A DNA stretch of 6,369 nucleotides from Bacteroidota bacterium. Its GTDB lineage: Bacteria > Bacteroidota > Bacteroidia > Chitinophagales > Chitinophagaceae. Numbering within the stretch: the first letter of the stretch is position 1; every line of letters begins with the position of its first letter. The position numbers were made by a program, and so were the translations under genes. The notes beneath the pieces were generated by a model, which did no database searches, was not told where the DNA came from, and saw only the letters and a program-made list of their open reading frames with translations. Shown here piece after piece: positions 5,246-6,369 of this stretch. The stretch is taken from NCBI GenBank assembly GCA_023391895.1, contig JAEWAC010000065.1, forward strand, positions 1 to 6,369. Reading direction: 5' to 3'.

Positions 5246-6369
5246 TTAGGGCGTATTGGGATTGGTGGAATCGGTTCCTTTCAAATTACGGCCTTTTCCT
5301 TCTTTTACATCGGTAGGGTTATGTCCTGTCGAATGCGGGTCGCCGTTAAAGGTTTTGCTGGTGGCGGGTCCGGGCAGTTCGTTCAGGTCTACCGTATTCA
5401 CCTCGCTCACGCTATGAATATCCATCAGCAGCTTTGGCTTGCGGCCACCCATCACGTTGCTAAAGGTTTCCTTCGGTTTTACCACGTTAGTATAGTGCCC
5501 CGCATTGATAACCGAGTGCCGGTCTACTGTGGTCGGTCCTTCAATCACCCAGTCGCTGACTTTCTTTTTGTCAAAGCGGCATTCGTTACAGATCCAGTCT
5601 TCTACTTCGCCCCACTGGTCTTTACGGGCGGTTACCCGCAGCACGTCATCACCCCGCATCCACAACCTCACTTTGCCTTTACAGGTAGGGCAGTCGCGGT
5701 GGGCATCTACCGGCTTGGTAAACCAAACACGGTTCTTAAACCGGAAGGTTCGGTCCGTCAAGGCACCTACCGGGCACACATCAATAACGTTACCGATCAT
5801 TTCATTGTCCAGCGACTTTTGAATATAGGTAGCAATCTGGGCATGATCGCCGCGGTCCAGTACGCCATGCTCCCGGCCACCGGCCACCTGGTTGGCGGTA
5901 TACACACAGCGGTAGCACAAAATGCAACGCGTCATGTGCAGCTGGATGTAAGGTCCCAGGTCAATACGCTCAAACGTGCGGCGCTTGAACTCGTAGCGGG
6001 TGCCGCCGGAGCCATGCTCATAGCTGAGGTCCTGCAGGTCGCACTCACCGGCCTGGTCACAAACCGGACAATCCAGCGGGTGGTTGATCAGTAAAAACTC
6101 CACAACCCCTTTGCGGGCTTCCAGTACGGCCGGGTTGGTCATATTTTCCACCACCATACCGTCCATGACCGCCGTGCGGCAGGAAGCTACCAGCTTGGGC
6201 ATGGGCCGCGGATCGGCAGCAGAACCGGCTGCCACCCTTACCAGACACGTACGGCATTTACCGCCGCTGCCCTGCAATTTGCTGTAATAGCACATGGCAG
6301 GCGGTACTACATCACCCCCGATTTTTCGGGCCGCCATTAAAATGGTGGTGCCCGGCTCCACCTCTATGG
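5246..6369 (-). CDS. nuoG: NADH-quinone oxidoreductase subunit G (NuoG), short iron-sulfur form; 5' end outside window
   Basis: NuoG relays electrons from NuoE/F through clusters N1b, N5 and N4 to NuoI. The frame is open to the window edge (codons ATA-GAG-GTG), so the start lies outside; the GTG at 6361 is internal. Counting that Val as 1: C24, C36, C39 and C61 form the N-terminal [2Fe-2S] ferredoxin site (N1b); H94, C98, C101 and C107 (HPLDCPVCDQAGEC) the His-Cys3 N5 site; C146, C149, C152 and C196 (RCILCYRC ... DVCPVGAL) the N4 site. After this the E. coli N7 pattern CxxCxxxC-x27-C is replaced by C224-x2-C227-x30-C258-x2-C261, with Val at the third N7 position. The protein then ends after a conserved-looking stretch (KPKLLMDIHSVSEVNT) and a polar, probably disordered tail of about 45 residues. 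The large molybdopterin-type domain of E. coli NuoG (about 900 residues) is absent. This short form is, to my knowledge, normal in Bacteroidota, so it is not called a truncation. Confidence 0.95.
   Translation of the reverse strand, partial: IEVEPGTTILMAARKIGGDVVPPAMCYYSKLQGSGGKCRTCLVRVAAGSAADPRPMPKLVASCRTAVMDGMVVENMTNPAVLEARKGVVEFLLINHPLDCPVCDQAGECDLQDLSYEHGSGGTRYEFKRRTFERIDLGPYIQLHMTRCILCYRCVYTANQVAGGREHGVLDRGDHAQIATYIQKSLDNEMIGNVIDVCPVGALTDRTFRFKNRVWFTKPVDAHRDCPTCKGKVRLWMRGDDVLRVTARKDQWGEVEDWICNECRFDKKKVSDWVIEGPTTVDRHSVINAGHYTNVVKPKETFSNVMGGRKPKLLMDIHSVSEVNTVDLNELPGPATSKTFNGDPHSTGHNPTDVKEGKGRNLKGTDSTNPNTP

Noticed and set aside
5147..6094. 315-codon open frame on the plus strand opposite nuoG
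   Set aside because: It is wholly antisense to an obvious conserved gene. Its translation shows no coherent domain and reads as the complement of nuoG codons, so it is a shadow.
6359..6361. GTG as the nuoG start codon
   Set aside because: The frame stays open to the window edge and the residues before it (IEV-EPGTTIL) fit the NuoG ferredoxin N-terminus, so the true start is outside the window.
1..6369. CRISPR array, tRNA/rRNA, insertion sequence, or defence/biosynthetic system
   Set aside because: No regularly spaced repeats with unique spacers, no tRNA-like clover leaf and no transposase or defence motifs were seen. The coding content is entirely complex I.

Overview
The window is a 6.4 kb slice through a respiratory complex I (NADH:quinone oxidoreductase, nuo) operon. 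All recognisable genes lie on the minus strand. Read in transcription order (high to low coordinate) they are nuoG (5' end outside the window), nuoH, nuoI, nuoJ, nuoK, nuoL and the first 100 codons of nuoM. This is the usual bacterial G-H-I-J-K-L-M order, so nuoA-F would be expected upstream and the rest of nuoM plus nuoN downstream.

The organism is most likely a member of the Bacteroidota, probably Chitinophagaceae-like. This is inferred from three things: a short NuoG that carries only the iron-sulfur part and no molybdopterin-type domain, the style of the NuoI/NuoH/NuoK sequences, and start codons with essentially no Shine-Dalgarno sequence. The family-level placement rests on remembered similarity, not on a search.

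The proteins form two functional parts. NuoG (clusters N1b, N4, N5) and NuoI (N6a, N6b) carry electrons from the NADH side to quinone. NuoH forms the quinone chamber and the start of the membrane arm. NuoJ, NuoK, NuoL and NuoM form the proton-translocating membrane arm. All genes look intact, with their key charged residues and cysteines present. The exception is the N7-like region of NuoG, where the cysteine pattern is changed to CxxC-x30-CxxC.

The least ordinary part is the DNA between the genes. Only nuoI-nuoJ are tightly spaced (15 nt). The other gaps (280, 93, 121, 77 and 63 nt) each hold inverted repeats or repeated phrases. These are a textbook-like intrinsic terminator just after nuoH, a 61-nt imperfect inverted repeat between nuoK and nuoL, hairpins before nuoK and nuoM, and a shared leader of about 35 nt directly before the start codons of both nuoH and nuoM. 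The nuoG-nuoH gap is a mosaic of short repeats, including three copies of a 13-mer. I see no RNA genes, CRISPR arrays, insertion sequences or defence genes. If something undescribed is here, it is this intergenic repeat and hairpin layer inside a housekeeping operon.
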